Source of the DNA: Aureobasidium sp. EXF-3400
Taxonomy: Eukaryota > Ascomycota > Dothideomycetes > Dothideales > Saccotheciaceae
Length of the DNA: 64,000 nt
Direction of reading: 5' to 3'
NCBI GenBank assembly: GCA_024195585.1
Contig: SWBL01000108.1
Span: 81,496 to 145,495, forward strand
The position numbers and the translations under genes are program-made. The notes beneath the pieces were generated by a model that was given only the letters and a program-made list of their open reading frames with translations, ran no database searches and was not told the DNA's origin. This document shows, in pieces, positions 55,395 through 64,000 of the stretch (position 1 is the first letter of the stretch; the number at the start of each line of letters is the position of its first letter).

Positions 55395-58127
55395 TTACTT
55401 GCTACCGATGGGACTGCTAGCCAACCTGCCTTTGCCCTTGTCGTTTTCCAGCAACAGCGCCTCGTTTTGTACCTCAGCTCCAGCCATTGTGTCGAAGTCA
55501 TCGTCCGTGAAACCGCTGTAGCCCGAAAGCATCGAGCTGCTGCGTCCTCTGACTTGAGTCGCTCCACCGTTGCTTAGGCCTCCGAATCCTTGTCCAAACC
55601 CACCGCCAAACATGCTAAAATCGAATGCGGCGGGTTGGCGATTGGGGGGTCCGTTGGTACCGGGGAGATTGCCTTCAGGGGTGGGAGGTCCAGAGAGAGT
55701 CTGTTGCTGATGTGCGACAACGTTGGTGAGGTATTCCATGTGACTGAACGCCTCGTTGGCCCGGAGGGTGTTGTCTTCAGCATCCTTGTTGCTTTGCTGG
55801 GTCCAGTACAAGATATTGGCTTCCTGACGCTGATACTCGGAGATTCTGTTGGCTCGCTCCTGGTCGTGCTTTTGTCTGGCGCTCATGTCGGCTCTCTTCT
55901 GGTTGGTCAGGCGGTCGAGTTGCTCCGTCAGCTTTCCCTTGCGGGTGCTGAGTCGCTCACGCTTCTGAGCAGCTGAAGTCAACTCAGACGTGACTTGCGA
56001 GATTTCACGCTGAGCTTGAGATTTGGCAGCTTCGAGGTCAGCCATGGCAGCAGACTTCTTGTCACAGGCAGCTTGCCAAGCACGTTTCTTCTCGTTGTAC
56101 TCGCGAAGTTCGGCTTGAGGAATCTCGCCCAGGGCATCGGTCTCGTCCTTCAAAGCAGCGGTCGCTTCGTTTGCTTGGCGCAGGTGCTGGGTCAACTGGA
56201 GGATTCTCTGTCGCTGGCGTTCATCCTGGCCTCCGCTAGAGGCAACCTTGGCATTGAGCTGATCAATTTCCTTGCGTACAGCAGAAGCGGCGTTCTTATG
56301 ATCACGACGCGCACGCTTGAGCTTGTTCCTGGCATCTTCACGCTTCATCTCGGCGGCGGCAATAGATTGCTTCAAGGTTGAGACTGGCGAAAGTGGACGG
56401 AGAGATTGCGGTTGAGGAGGTGCGGCAACAATCGAAGTCTGTTCAGACGTACTAGGGGCGGGGAGAGTAACAAGGCCGGTGCTACACAAAACGCTCTGGT
56501 CGGACATGCTGACCAGCTCACAGCTGTAGTTAGTCAAAGGAGTCAAACCGAGTATCTCACCATGCCACACTGTATCCGACCCTTCTCCTTCCTCACTGAT
56601 CTTGGTCGACCCCCAATCTGCGCCATTCATGCGGACAAAGAAGGGCTTCGACTTGTCTATACCCGCACTAACGGGATGACTCGGATCGGGCTTCGATCTG
56701 GAAGCGTTGGAGAAGGACGGGAGGTGGGCACGGAACAAGATATCGGCAGGACGAATGTCGACAATAGAAATGCGGTCCTCGGTAGAAATGCGTGGGAGGA
56801 GTTGGTTGTCGTTGGTCGGATCGTGAGCAGTAGCTTCTGCTTGGTCTTCTGAAGCTTGTTTCTGTTCCATCTCTTTCAAGAATGTTACTTTTGTACTGGC
56901 TATAGCTGCCCATAGCGGTTGACGACTGCGTACTGCTGTCGCATGCTTTTTCTTTTTCTTGACTGTTGAAACACGTTGGTTGCCGTCGCGCATCGTTGAA
57001 GCCGGTGCCAGAGGTCGGCCGTCCGAGCCCAGGCCGCCGGCAGGTTCCTGACCTGAATCGCCAGGACTCGTCGACGACTTGGCTCCGTCTCCATACGATG
57101 CTGCTTCCGGATCTTGCTTCTTGCTCGCACTGCCACGGGATTGGTTCGAATACCCAGACAAGGAACGACGACCAAGAGTTAATATGCCTTGAGCCAGAAT
57201 ATGACAACCGAGCAGAGCACGGTACCAACCATAGGCGACGTAAGGTGAAGATGAGAAGTCGGCCGAGGGGATGGGATTCCAATGTTGGCCAATACCAAGA
57301 TTCTGCAACAACGAACGCAGTTGTTCCAAGCCCATGAGATGAATTTTGTTATAACGAAGGAAATGAGATATGCAGACGAGGACACTGCAAGCAGCCACAC
57401 TCTGACCTGAGCGGTCTGACGCTGCGGTAGCGCCGCTCAGAGAAATAGCTATGACGGCCTGGCCCAAGTCCAGGTATATGTTTTGTAAGAATAGACCGCT
57501 GCACAGATAGACTACCGTCATGACCGCGTCTGTGAAGAGGATTGTAAAGAGCGAGGGTCCACCGGTAGACGTGGCATGGAACCAGTCGACGAAAGCAGGC
57601 ATTGCGTTCCATGAGCTCAACGAGACACCGGCGGTAGGAGGGACAAATGTAAGCGATGCGAAGAGACTATGAATGAGCATGACGAGTGCCGGGGGGAGCG
57701 ACATGAGCAGGATCAAAATGGCAATTGCATCTGACAGCGGACACGCGCTGAGGATGGTCATAGCCATAGAGAAACTACTGGCGGCCGAACGACCCGCAAG
57801 CTTGGAGGTATTGACGGCGGAGCTGTAGGCGGGAGCATCGGACACGCGACGAGAGGACTCGGAGGAGGCGGCTGTAACGGGCGGGGTGCTAGTAGCTGGG
57901 GCCATGTCGTCGTCGGGCAGCGATGCGGGCGAGTCGTCGGCGATGTCGGGGTCATTTAGGCCTTCGGAAGCGGCAGCAGGGAGCGAGTGGTTTGCCTGAC
58001 CATTGGTGGTCGGGAGGTGGTTGTTGGACCGCTGCTTGGTGAGGCGCTTGCCAGGGGCAGGTTTGGCCAAACCGCTCTCATGACGGTGCTGATTTGCGGT
58101 ATTCTTTTGCTTGGCCTTTGGCGGCAT
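55395..58127 (-). CDS. acrB: ubiquitination network signalling protein AcrB-like
   Basis: Intronless, 910 aa, start ATG at 58127. Basic/polar N-terminus (MPPKAKQKNTANQHRHESG), a Ser/Pro/Ala-rich segment, then hydrophobic stretches about 115-160, 195-225 and 229-248, which read as membrane helices. Next comes the FLRYNKIHLMGLEQLRSLLQNLGIGQHWNPIPSADF block, a Lys-rich linker, an immunoglobulin-like/fibronectin-like segment (PFFVRMNGADWGSTKIS...WHGEILGLTPLTNYSCELV) and a long coiled coil (about 595-800, Glu/Lys/Ala/Gln-rich). This order is that of Aspergillus AcrB, which acts with ubiquitin-pathway components in carbon-source and acriflavine-tolerance phenotypes. The assignment comes from overall architecture and recalled text. 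Confidence 0.8.
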   Translation of the reverse strand: MPPKAKQKNTANQHRHESGLAKPAPGKRLTKQRSNNHLPTTNGQANHSLPAAASEGLNDPDIADDSPASLPDDDMAPATSTPPVTAASSESSRRVSDAPAYSSAVNTSKLAGRSAASSFSMAMTILSACPLSDAIAILILLMSLPPALVMLIHSLFASLTFVPPTAGVSLSSWNAMPAFVDWFHATSTGGPSLFTILFTDAVMTVVYLCSGLFLQNIYLDLGQAVIAISLSGATAASDRSGQSVAACSVLVCISHFLRYNKIHLMGLEQLRSLLQNLGIGQHWNPIPSADFSSSPYVAYGWYRALLGCHILAQGILTLGRRSLSGYSNQSRGSASKKQDPEAASYGDGAKSSTSPGDSGQEPAGGLGSDGRPLAPASTMRDGNQRVSTVKKKKKHATAVRSRQPLWAAIASTKVTFLKEMEQKQASEDQAEATAHDPTNDNQLLPRISTEDRISIVDIRPADILFRAHLPSFSNASRSKPDPSHPVSAGIDKSKPFFVRMNGADWGSTKISEEGEGSDTVWHGEILGLTPLTNYSCELVSMSDQSVLCSTGLVTLPAPSTSEQTSIVAAPPQPQSLRPLSPVSTLKQSIAAAEMKREDARNKLKRARRDHKNAASAVRKEIDQLNAKVASSGGQDERQRQRILQLTQHLRQANEATAALKDETDALGEIPQAELREYNEKKRAWQAACDKKSAAMADLEAAKSQAQREISQVTSELTSAAQKRERLSTRKGKLTEQLDRLTNQKRADMSARQKHDQERANRISEYQRQEANILYWTQQSNKDAEDNTLRANEAFSHMEYLTNVVAHQQQTLSGPPTPEGNLPGTNGPPNRQPAAFDFSMFGGGFGQGFGGLSNGGATQVRGRSSSMLSGYSGFTDDDFDTMAGAEVQNEALLLENDKGKGRLASSPIGSK

Positions 58128-59087
58128 CAGCGCGCCGCCAGCGTGTGGTTTTCTCGTGCAACAGAGCCCGGCGATTGGGTCGCGGGGCTGCAGGGACGAG
58201 AACGGGGTGGGAGAGGTGTCGGTATAGAAAGAGGGTGGTGGCGGGGAGAAAATGCTATGTCAAAAGATGGGCGGCTTCTTAGGGGAACAAACGGGCTCGC
58301 GATGCGTAAGAGCCACCGAGCCAGCCGCTATGAAAAGTCCGCTATGCTACCGACACCATCCAATGTGTCATGTGACGTGCTCGTTTTCTCGAAACAGGCC
58401 TTCTGTCTTGGTCCCTTGTTTTCTCTGACTACTAGGTTGCCTTTAGATTCAGAGCTAAGCTTGTGGACACTCTATTGGCTTTGTTGCGGTAAGAGCTTGT
58501 TCTCGATGCTCACCCAACTTCGTACCTTTCGTAGCATCTTCCCTGCTTCCCCTCACTCCCGCATGCTCACCGTATCGCTATCTGCATGTCTTGACACATC
58601 TTGGGCCAGCTCGTGTGACCGAATAAAGCACGAGCTAAAGGCACGCAGCAAGAACCATGCAGAACTGCTGCATGCACATCCCTGAAAGTCTGCACGACTC
58701 TTTGACTCTTCGAATCATGGAATGGCGTTGTCGATCTCACATGCCGTTCACGTTTGCTCCCGAGTCCCACGCCAATCGGCTCGCTCTTTCCTCATGGATA
58801 AATACTTACCAGACTTTGAATCTCACGTCTTTTGTTGCATGAATCTGATGTTTTGCGTCTGAACAATCTCATCGACTTTGTTGTCAACGGCTATCTCGAA
58901 TCCTCCAGACTGCGGGGCATTGTGCAATATGGCCAGTCTGGTCTTCTTTCCACCTCCGCAATTTATGGCGGCATGCGGCTGGTTGATCGCGTCTAACTAT
59001 CTCGGCATCGACCTCGAGTATCGTTGCCGGCATCTAATACGACTGTCTTATCTATCACTCCATCTATCCGTGCGATAGCACATGCTG
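58128..59087. other. intergenic upstream of acrB
   Basis: 960 bp that should hold the acrB promoter and the 3' UTR of the thioesterase gene. No supported ORF. Confidence 0.5.
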
Positions 59088-60052
59088 TTATTGCCCAGCA
59101 ACACCCATGTCTTCCACAGCATCAGGTCTGTCCCACGTCTCCTTCTCAAGTGCTCGCACCTCTTCGAGCAATCGTCTCACTTTCTCACTGTTCTCTTTCT
59201 TTGCTTCCTCCTGCAACTTCCATGTCTTGCGGAATGCATCGACCATGAATGGCAATAGAGGTGCCTTTTTACCTGCCCGATAATCGTACACGACTATGTC
59301 CTCCACACATCGTGCTGCTGGCCTTTGCTGCAGCTCTGACATGATGACGACGTCCAAGACAAAAGAGTCTGTTTCTGCCGTTGGTTCAGACGCGAGTTTG
59401 TGGTATACCGAGATATGGTCGGGCCAGGTCATCGGGAATTTGTAGTTAGTAGTGATAGACCTCAGGATCAAGCCCAGACTCTTGGGTGTCATGAGTTCGA
59501 TCCATTCCTTCTTGTGCTTGGGATCAATATCCACGGCAAAATTTCTCGTCCAGTTGACGCGAGCTGATTCGGCATATCGGTTGTACATCACGTTGTTGAC
59601 ATGGCTGTTCGTCTTCTCAGCTTCTTCGTGCTTTCGCTTTCTTGCGTATACTATCACTCACCCCTTGATCGATCAGCCCTGTGCCGCACAAGTTGTGTGT
59701 AGCAGGGCAGACTCACCATACTGTCCATCTCTCCCCAAACGACCGCATGACGATAGAATCCTCTGCGATCCTCCAAGGTCAAGAAGCCCTCGCTGCCAGC
59801 AACCAATTCCCGCCAATCTTTTGCTACCGTCTCTAGTACGGCACCTGCTCTGGCTACCTGCTCAGCCTGCATTCCAAATGTCATACATTTGCCCAGTCGC
59901 TGCTTGACATCTGCTAGCCATCGTGGGCTCAACTTCTCGGTCGCTGGTTCGGTAGTGGTGGAGCGATGGCGTGAGTATGCGGAACGGACGACATTCTGAG
60001 CAGCTAGCGGTCTAGCATACACTGGCGCAAGAGGGCGAATAGCGACACGCAT
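59088..60052 (-). CDS. mitochondrial hotdog-fold thioesterase-like protein
   Basis: Exons 60052..59717 and 59615..59088 (287 aa), intron GTGAGT...CTGAG of 101 nt, phase 0. N-terminus MRVAIRPLAPVYARPLAAQN is basic and acid-free (matrix presequence). The hotdog-type signature spans the splice: WGEMDSM joined to HVNNVMYNRYAESARVNW, matching the 4-hydroxybenzoyl-CoA-thioesterase-like pattern (GxMDxxxHVNNxxYxRYxES). The C-terminal helices are charged. Such enzymes cleave acyl-CoA or other thioesters; the substrate is unknown. Divergent from the ETFRF1-like LYR gene, another mitochondrial acyl-oxidation-linked factor, with 288 bp between starts. The acceptor is chosen by phase and motif continuity. 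Confidence 0.75.
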
Positions 60053-60340
60053 GACTGAAGTGTAGGGACAACCAGCAGAAACCAGCAACCTTGGTGGAAT
60101 TAAAGATGCACAACAAACCTCAGGAACCACACGGGAAGGATTGCCGAGGTGCATATTCGCATCCACTTGTCGTCTCCCCCGCAAACCCATCAGCACGGCG
60201 TCATGGGTTTTGCACACACACCTCATGCCTGCAGTCCCGTTTTGTGGCATCTGCAGAGGGAGTTTCTTTCAACTACATACCATTCCTGCTGCCTTGATAT
60301 CGAGGCTTTTCTCACGCTTGACTACGAGGTTGTTGCAATC
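60053..60340. promoter_or_regulatory. bidirectional promoter, thioesterase / LYR gene
   Basis: 288 bp between divergent starts. The plus-strand frame of the LYR gene is open upstream (from 60149), but that extension has no conserved look. Confidence 0.45.
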
Positions 60341-60745
60341 ATGAGTTCTCCAACATCACTGCGTCATCAGGTTATTCGCATCTACAAGGAGCTGCTCTAT
60401 CTAGGCCGCGAATACCCACTAGGATACGAGTACTTTCGTCCACGCTTGCATAAAGCGTTCTCTAGCAAGGCGAACCTCACGAATGAGACTGAGATCAAGA
60501 AGGGGATTGAAAGTGCAGAATACGTCAAGAAGGAGATCGAAGCATTGTGAGTGCTAACCCAACCAGTGGGGATCATATTTCATCTATCTACTGAGACGAG
60601 CAGAGGAAGATGTTCTGTTGTTCCACGTTCCTCCCTGTCCATAATACATGAGGTCTAGATCTTGTACAGACATAGACTGACAGTGTACAGATATTACCTC
60701 AAACGCTACCGAGCTCTGAAACAACGATACTCCACACCACAGTGA
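60341..60745 (+). CDS. LYR-motif protein, ETFRF1/LYRM5-like
   Basis: Exons 60341..60546 and 60691..60745 (86 aa); intron GTGAGT...GTACAG, phase 2, 144 nt. The start at 60341 matches family length. It shows the LYR-type opening ([26 protein letters not shown]), the central [19 protein letters not shown], and the closing [13 protein letters not shown], all as in electron-transfer-flavoprotein regulatory factor 1. LYR proteins bind mitochondrial acyl-carrier protein; ETFRF1 removes FAD from ETF and restrains electron flow from fatty-acid oxidation. The name rests on these strings. Confidence 0.88.
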
Positions 60746-60800
60746 GGTGAGGAAGTATCAAGCAACTTGAGAGCAGATCGAAATACCAGATTTCCATTGC

Positions 60801-62315
60801 TCAAGCGCCATCCTCACACTTGGTAGCCCACCAAGCTCCAATCTCCAAAACCTCACTACCACCGCCGCTATTCTCTTGATCCAGCAGTGAAGTCATCATA
60901 CCAGCCCACCAACGCGTCCACTCTTCAGAATTCTTGCCACTGGCCTCTTTAAGCAACGGTTCCAAAGACTCAATCTTTTGGATCACGGTGAGCATGGCTG
61001 TGGAGCGAACGGCGGCTTGATCGTCTGTGAGCATGACTTCACCACTGGTCTTTGATTTGCTCGCTTTTGGTGAGATGGTGCCGAACAGATTGCCGCTGCT
61101 GCCTGAGCGGATGAGTTTGCCCTCTGAGTCTTTTTCCCAGCGCATTTGGCCTAGGGGGATGGCGATACGACGGGAAGTCACGTCTACGAGGGCGGTTTCT
61201 TGATAGAGAATTTCGGCCATGCGAGTGCAGGGCGAGGAGGGCAGATTTAGTTTGTCCAGGGCAGCGTGGATCCAGATGTTGGAGTCGGCAATATATCTGT
61301 TTTGGGCGGGAGCAAAAGGTGTAGCTGTAGAGATGAGATAGGTTTTTGTGTCTCTGCATGTCTTTTCCTCTTCCGCTGTCATTCCTCTGGGAGGTAGGGG
61401 TTGTGGTAGTAGACAGCGCAATACATGGTCTGATTCCCAAATCTCGAGTGTGCCTTTGGGAGCCAGGATGCGCATTATTTCGTCCATGAAACGCTGTGTT
61501 TCCAGTCCCATGTGTACCGTCAAGGACAAATCCTTCAGCATGATATAATCAAACTCATTATTCTCGAACGGCCAAGGGAAGCGTCGGAAATCATGCTGTT
61601 TGAATCTCCAATTCACACCCTGACGACGAAGATCCGGTGCCAGCGGCGCAAAGTCCAGACCCGTAAACTCGACATTGGGGTGTCCCAAACTAGTAAACCA
61701 CTCATGACAAGTTCCCGTCCAGAAAGCGCTTCCACAACCTAACTCTAAGACTCTTTTTGGCACATCTTTTGCAATGTTGGGTACGCAGGATGGCTTGCCT
61801 AGGATCGTGGCGCCGAGTAGTGTTCGTAGCGATTGACGTTGAATTTCTGAAAGATCGCATGGAAGAGGGTATGGTGCATCGCGTAGATATCGGCGGCCGT
61901 GTCGCAGTTCAAAAGGATTGGCGAGTAGATTCTGCGAGGAATTGCTGGCGACGGAGGAAATACTATCGCATGTGCCTTGTCGGTCGCGAAGTGTTGCTGC
62001 TTCCATGTCTCCGGGTTTGGTTGTAGTGTCTGAGGAAGCAGAGTCCTTTCTGTATAAACTAAAAAGAGGGTCGGAGGTGGCTGTTGCACCCGAGTGTTGT
62101 CTGCGACGTGATCTGCGAAAAGGCGAAGTAGAGCGGGACAGCGAGAGTGGTGAGTTTGGAGGCGAGGACGGGAGAGAAGCAGCGGGAGAGGAGGGCGAAG
62201 AGGGCTGATAAGAATGGTTCACATGGCCAGAAGAAGTGCGCAGCGACTGGCGGCGATGGACATTACTGTATCTGGGCGCTTTGTCTGAATAATAAAAATA
62301 GGCGAAGCCATCCAT
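60801..62315 (-). CDS. class I SAM-dependent methyltransferase domain protein
   Basis: Intronless. The frame is open to 62390, but the first ATG is at 62315 in a strong context (CCCGCCATGG), giving 504 aa from MDGFAYFYYSDKAP. Ser/Pro-rich N-terminus with an Arg stretch (RRSRRR), then the Rossmann-type domain: motif I VLELGCGSAFWTG (about 195), a GLDFAPLAPDLRRQGVNW acidic-loop/motif II region, QHDFRRFPWPFENNEFDYIMLKDLSL (motif III) and MRILAPKGTLEIWESDH (post-motif). The C-terminus is helical. Substrate unknown; similar fungal proteins are annotated only as methyltransferase-domain. Convergent with the LYR gene (56 bp). Confidence 0.8.
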   Translation of the reverse strand: MDGFAYFYYSDKAPRYSNVHRRQSLRTSSGHVNHSYQPSSPSSPAASLPSSPPNSPLSLSRSTSPFRRSRRRQHSGATATSDPLFSLYRKDSASSDTTTKPGDMEAATLRDRQGTCDSISSVASNSSQNLLANPFELRHGRRYLRDAPYPLPCDLSEIQRQSLRTLLGATILGKPSCVPNIAKDVPKRVLELGCGSAFWTGTCHEWFTSLGHPNVEFTGLDFAPLAPDLRRQGVNWRFKQHDFRRFPWPFENNEFDYIMLKDLSLTVHMGLETQRFMDEIMRILAPKGTLEIWESDHVLRCLLPQPLPPRGMTAEEEKTCRDTKTYLISTATPFAPAQNRYIADSNIWIHAALDKLNLPSSPCTRMAEILYQETALVDVTSRRIAIPLGQMRWEKDSEGKLIRSGSSGNLFGTISPKASKSKTSGEVMLTDDQAAVRSTAMLTVIQKIESLEPLLKEASGKNSEEWTRWWAGMMTSLLDQENSGGGSEVLEIGAWWATKCEDGA

Positions 62316-63973
62316 GGCGGGACTTTCGGATTGGGACGACTCCAAGACCCACAACGACTCGAGAAGCTCGAACGCTCCAACACTGTGCACGGGCTCTGGT
62401 GCGGAGAGGGTGTGTCTCTGACTCTTCGGAGAGAGACCTCAGACGACAGAGACGCCGTTTCGATAAGATAGTGGGCCGTTGGAGGATGAAGCAATAATGT
62501 GTTTGAGGACCTGGGTACTTTGAGGCTGGTATCAATATAATGCTTCGTCAACAGTATCTGATGTCTGGATCAAACAGGTCAGCAAGGCGGCAGACCACAA
62601 GTACTGTAAATTTGTGAGACGCTGAGAATCGAATGAACGCGTCAAGTTAGGGTGATGCAAGCACGACATCCGAAACAGCAAAGAGAAGAGACATAGCTAT
62701 ATACTCCCCTCACATCCGCGAGGAACAGAGTTCGTAGTCGCTTAGAGTGTACATCTCATGACCCGTCCTCAGCTGGCACGCTTGTACAGCCCCGCGTTTG
62801 ATCGAAATGCTATGGTTAAATCAAAGGGGCCTCTGAAGACTGAGCCTTTGGTCCTTTCAGCCTCCCTTCCCACTTCTTGCTGTTGCTGGCTGTCAAGAAT
62901 GGGGTGTGGCTGTCTGTCGGGAATTAGAGATCTGACGGGAATGGCCCTTGCAGAAGCCGGATTGCGAAGCCGCTGTCTCTTGTCCAGAGCTGCGGGCCGA
63001 GGGTGGGTGGTAGCTAGAGGATCTGATACGAAGATGCTTCAGAGAGAGCTGCTGATCATATTACGGCTGTCTTCAATTGATGGGAGCACGTAGATGAAAC
63101 AGGGCATGCGAGCTGTAAAGGTCGTGTGCAGATTTCGAAGTTCGATGTGTGCAACTTGGTGTGCTAGCAGGCACTTCTACTTGGGAAAGAGGACAGAAAG
63201 CAACTGGACGAGAGCAGTCTTTGAAGCTTGACTTGTTGGCAGAGAATGATTGGCCGTCGAGCATTGATAACCAACATCTGTGTGTACAACCCAATGCGCC
63301 AGCAGAACTCAAGGCTGTTCTATAGTAGATATCAAGTTCGAGGCTGTCGCCTTAGGAAACATTTGGAAGAGAGTGAGTTGGCAGCAGACTCGTCTTTGTC
63401 TTGGCACCAGCGTTTCCGTATCCAAAGCTGGCTGGGCAAGACCGCACTTCCCCCGTCATCACGACCTCCATCTGGCGACAAGGTGTAGTATTCTTCCCGA
63501 CGAGCATTGAGTGCTGAGGGTGAGTTGTTTGCCCTGTTCTGTACCCTGCCGAGCTCGCATCCGCCGAGACGGAGCGTCGTACGAGCATCCAGCCTGTGAC
63601 TAAGAGCCTGACACTGACCATCGTCGTCCTCCAGCAAAGCACATACTTGGCCCTCGATTATCCAACATCGCCATCGCTCGCTATCTACCCACCACTCTGT
63701 CACGTACGCCCGCTCAGACACCGCGTCCGATATACACAAGCACCCAGCGCCGACCCTCGCCATCTTACTTCCGCTTTGCTCAGCTCGCTCTCGCCCCGAA
63801 CACGTCGCGAAGCTCTCTCTACCGACAGCGCGCCCTCCGTCCGCCTTCACGCCGCCGCTCTCGCTCAGCCAACCCAGCAGCGGCTGGCCATTTTGACACG
63901 TGGGATTGGTTCAATGTTGAAGAAAAGAAGAAGCCGTCGCCCGTCTCTCGTCACCGCCTCCCTCCATTCCTAG
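62316..63973. other. intergenic region, no supported gene
   Basis: 1.66 kb. Short ORFs on both strands are not domain-like. The last 450 bp of the plus strand (from about 63530) are C/T-rich, like a long fungal 5' leader. I see no repeat, tRNA or transposon here. Confidence 0.5.
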
Positions 63974-64000
63974 ATGGCCGATGGTGCCTTTCGGTTCCAA
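63974..64000 (+). CDS. possible start of a gene running off the right edge
   Basis: ATGGCCGATGG at 63974 follows a long CT-rich leader and begins a frame reading MADGAFRFQ to the window end. Too short to name. The leader context is the only support. Confidence 0.35.

Noticed and set aside
57120..57160. tRNA T-loop-like GGTTCGAATACC
   Set aside because: Lies inside the acrB coding sequence with no cloverleaf stems around it.
60149..60340. 64-residue upstream extension of the LYR protein
   Set aside because: Would nearly double a family of fixed short length and lies in a bidirectional promoter.
1..64000. Transposons, CRISPR arrays, prophage or toxin-antitoxin type systems
   Set aside because: No terminal repeats, transposase or reverse-transcriptase motifs, or spaced repeats found; the genome is eukaryotic and the RdRP is of the cellular silencing family, not viral.

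Overview
This window is nuclear DNA of a filamentous ascomycete (Pezizomycotina). Protein-coding genes are split by short GT-AG introns (about 50-175 nt), and every recognisable product is fungal: acrB-type ubiquitination-network protein, Sds23, Sec14, TFIIIC Tfc4-like subunit, CFEM/GPI wall protein, and an RNAi-type RNA-dependent RNA polymerase. Gene make-up and the roughly balanced base composition suggest a Dothideomycete, but that is inference. I found no rRNA, tRNA, CRISPR array, intact transposon or secondary-metabolite cluster.

Layout. 0-34 kb is a housekeeping block: a PLP-dependent decarboxylase cut by the left edge, a four-TM membrane protein, a mitoferrin-type carrier, mitochondrial asparaginyl-tRNA synthetase, a small unrecognised secreted protein, the divergent pair SYS1/COA6, a TFIIIC TPR subunit, a large mitochondrial protein (PPR-like?), a nuclear bromodomain-like/low-complexity protein, a secreted type-B carboxylesterase, eIF2A, a three-KH RNA-binding protein, a BTB protein and Sds23. 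34-53 kb is more accessory. It holds a gene-poor, decayed interval with a fragment of a CFEM domain and a broken gene, an intact 1149-residue CFEM/GPI wall protein, an RNA-dependent RNA polymerase with an apparent frameshift, a full-length ABCB-type transporter, and two unrecognised F-box-neighbour-like genes, one with an in-frame stop. 53-62.4 kb returns to housekeeping: Sec14, acrB, a hotdog thioesterase divergent from an ETFRF1/LYRM5-like LYR protein, and a methyltransferase. The last 1.6 kb is mostly leader-like, with a possible gene start at the right edge.

Functional threads. Several genes serve mitochondria (iron import, Asn-tRNA charging, COX assembly, LYR/ETF regulation, a hotdog thioesterase, a large matrix-targeted protein). 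SYS1 and Sec14 serve Golgi trafficking. eIF2A and the KH protein, which are divergently transcribed, act on mRNA. The RdRP belongs to RNA silencing.

I see no clearly novel multi-gene system. The strongest unusual signals are the RdRP frameshift at an A7/T7 run, the CFEM relic that keeps a cysteine the intact gene has lost, and abrupt switches between A+C-rich and G+T-rich patches inside single exons. Exon joins were deduced by hand from splice consensus, reading phase and family conservation, and have no transcript support.
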